Shown: positions 62,536 through 64,000 of the stretch, one piece after another | How positions within the stretch are numbered: the first letter of the stretch is position 1 | Layout of the letters: the number at the start of each line of letters is the position of its first letter | Source of the DNA: CAWUEX02 sp038148375 | GTDB lineage: Bacteria > Pseudomonadota > Alphaproteobacteria > Rhodospirillales > Rhodospirillaceae | Length of the DNA: 64,000 nucleotides | NCBI GenBank assembly: GCA_038148375.1 | Contig: JAYQVH010000003.1 | Location: forward strand, 62,001-126,000 | Reading direction: 5' to 3' | Translations under genes and position numbers: made by a program | Notes under the pieces: generated by a model | Databases searched by the model: none | Told to the model about the DNA's origin: nothing | The model's input: only the letters and a program-made list of their open reading frames with translations

Positions 62536-64000
62536 TTAGGCGGATTTTTCGTGCAGGACCGGGCCCGCATCGGCTGAAAACTGCAGTTGCGCGAGCCTGG
62601 CGTACAGCGGATTTGTGGACAGTAGCTGGTCATGGCTGCCCGTGGAGATCAGTCGGCCGTCCTCCAGAACGGCGATGCGATCGGCGTTGACCACGGTGGC
62701 AAGGCGGTGCGCGATGGCCATGGTCGTCCGGTTCTCCATGACCTTCTCCAGCGCGGCCTGAACCAGACGTTCGTTTTCGGCGTCCAGCGCGCTGGTGGCC
62801 TCGTCGAGCAGCAGCACGGCGGGGTCGCGCAAGATCGCGCGGGCGATAGCGATGCGCTGTTTTTGTCCACCGGACAGGCGCATGCCTTTTTCGCCGAGGA
62901 ACGTATCCAACCCCTCGGGCAGACGATCCAGAAACTCGGTGGCGATGGCCGCTTCCGCGGCGGCGCGGACTTCGTCGTCACTTGCCTCGGGACGGCCGTA
63001 GCGAATGTTCTCCCAAGCGTTGGCGGCGAAGATGACTGGGTCCTGGGCAACCAGTCCGATGCGGCTGCGCACGACCGTCGGGTCGGCCTGCTTGATATCT
63101 ACGCCATCGATGACAATGCGGCCGCCCTGCGGGTCGTAAAAGCGCAACAGCAGCTGGAACACGGTGCTTTTGCCGGCCCCGGACGGGCCGACCAACGCGA
63201 CCGTCTCGCCCGGCTTGACATCGAGCGTCAGCCCGTTGAGCGCGGCCTCGTCCGGGCGCGACGGGTAATGGAACGTGACGTTATCGAAGCGGACGTCGCC
63301 GCGCGGCGGCTCTGGCATTGGCGCCGGATTTGCGGGCGGACGAATGTCCGGCTTGGTTTCGAGCAGTTCGATCAAGCGCTCGGTCGCACCGGCAGCGCGC
63401 TGCAAGTCCCCGAACACTTCCGTCAGCGAGCCGACGGCGGCGGCAACCATTACGGCGTAAAACACGAAAGACGTCAGTTCGCCCGGAGTAATGGTGCCGT
63501 CGATGACATCCTGTCCACCGGCCCACAGAATGACGCTGATCGCGCCGAAGACGAGAAAGATGACGGTCGAGCCGAGCATCGCCCGAGCGCCGATCCGGCG
63601 CACCGCCGTACGGAAGGCGTTCTCTGTTTCGCCGGCGAACCGCTCCTGATCCACGGTTTCGTGACTGTAAGCCTGCACCGTGCGAATGGCGTTGAGACTT
63701 TCCTCGGCATACGCACCGACGTCGGCCAGGCGGTCCTGGCTGTCACGCGACAGGCGGCGCACTTTGCGCCCGTACCTCATGATCGGCACGATCACGGCCG
63801 GCACCACCAGCGCCACCAGCCCGGTGAGCTTGGCATTGGTGTAGATCAGCAGCGTCAACCCGCCGATCAGGGTCAGCGCGTTACGCAGCGCAATGGAAAG
63901 CGACGAACCGATAACGGTTTGCAGCAACGACGTGTCCGCCGTCAGCCGCGAGAGAATTTCACCGGCACGGGTGACTTCAAAAAAGCCTGGACTGAGTTTG
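62536..64000 (-). CDS. ABC exporter, fused permease/ATPase (N-terminus beyond the window)
   Basis: The frame is open to the window edge, so the gene is cut at its 5' end; about 488 C-terminal residues are visible. It has the last membrane helices (IALRNALTLIGGLTLLIY, STVIFLVFGAISVILW, FYAVMVAAAVG) and a complete ATPase: Walker A GPSGAGKS, Q loop VAQDP, signature LSGGQKQR, Walker B VLLLDEATSALD and H loop AIAHRLAT. It resembles MsbA/BmrA-type lipid or drug exporters; substrate unknown. Confidence 0.93.
   Translation of the reverse strand, partial: KLSPGFFEVTRAGEILSRLTADTSLLQTVIGSSLSIALRNALTLIGGLTLLIYTNAKLTGLVALVVPAVIVPIMRYGRKVRRLSRDSQDRLADVGAYAEESLNAIRTVQAYSHETVDQERFAGETENAFRTAVRRIGARAMLGSTVIFLVFGAISVILWAGGQDVIDGTITPGELTSFVFYAVMVAAAVGSLTEVFGDLQRAAGATERLIELLETKPDIRPPANPAPMPEPPRGDVRFDNVTFHYPSRPDEAALNGLTLDVKPGETVALVGPSGAGKSTVFQLLLRFYDPQGGRIVIDGVDIKQADPTVVRSRIGLVAQDPVIFAANAWENIRYGRPEASDDEVRAAAEAAIATEFLDRLPEGLDTFLGEKGMRLSGGQKQRIAIARAILRDPAVLLLDEATSALDAENERLVQAALEKVMENRTTMAIAHRLATVVNADRIAVLEDGRLISTGSHDQLLSTNPLYARLAQLQFSADAGPVLHEKSA

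Overview
The window comes from a GC-rich alphaproteobacterium, most like Rhodospirillales or related free-living marine or soil lineages. Support for this: an F1-only ATP synthase operon (atpHAGDC) beside priA; a 4.5S SRP RNA directly ahead of dnaX, ybaB and recR; a xerC-DUF484-fsa-priA neighbourhood; alphaproteobacterial families (DUF2336, divergent polysaccharide deacetylase, PAS_5); and a candidate CtrA site. No rRNA, tRNA, CRISPR array, insertion sequence or phage gene was found. There is one 100-N scaffold gap (39822-39921).

Layout. 1-13.2 kb: housekeeping genes: a cut pyrimidine 5'-nucleotidase, DUF2336, a PAS/GGDEF protein with a damaged 5' end, dapD-dapE (lysine/peptidoglycan precursor), truA, a GNAT acetyltransferase, fmt-def, DUF4139, rmuC and a DUF4136 lipoprotein. 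13.2-16.1 kb: ffs-dnaX-ybaB-recR on the minus strand. 16.3-22.6 kb: a plus-strand run gpmI, an EnvC-like factor, a CtpA-type protease, a YibQ-like deacetylase and rppH, linking glycolysis, cell-wall remodelling and RNA turnover. 22.6-35.3 kb: a ferritin-like protein, atpHAGDC, priA, fsa, DUF484, xerC, a phytanoyl-CoA dioxygenase-like enzyme and a rhomboid protease.

35.5-53.6 kb is the accessory part. It holds a long minus-strand catabolic-looking cluster: a secreted amidohydrolase, an FAD hydroxylase, an aldehyde dehydrogenase, an FAD-linked oxidase, a Tat-exported amidohydrolase-fold protein, two MIP18/DUF59 proteins, an AMP-dependent ligase, two more amidohydrolase-fold proteins, an acetoacetate-decarboxylase-like protein, a cysteine hydrolase and a TonB-dependent receptor. 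A divergent IclR regulator and a gamma-glutamyltransferase follow. The notable point is a duplicated amidohydrolase+MIP18 module whose amidohydrolases have altered metal-ligand motifs. The substrate cannot be named from sequence.

53.6-64 kb: small enzymes (VOC, cupin), PAS and EAL signalling proteins, TPR proteins, SufE-like, ArfB, a multi-PAS histidine kinase split by an in-frame amber codon, and the C-terminal part of an ABC exporter that runs off the window. Three genes in the window (PAS/GGDEF, TPR, histidine kinase) carry simple lesions that could be consensus errors or real decay. All calls come from reading the sequence; no database search was run.
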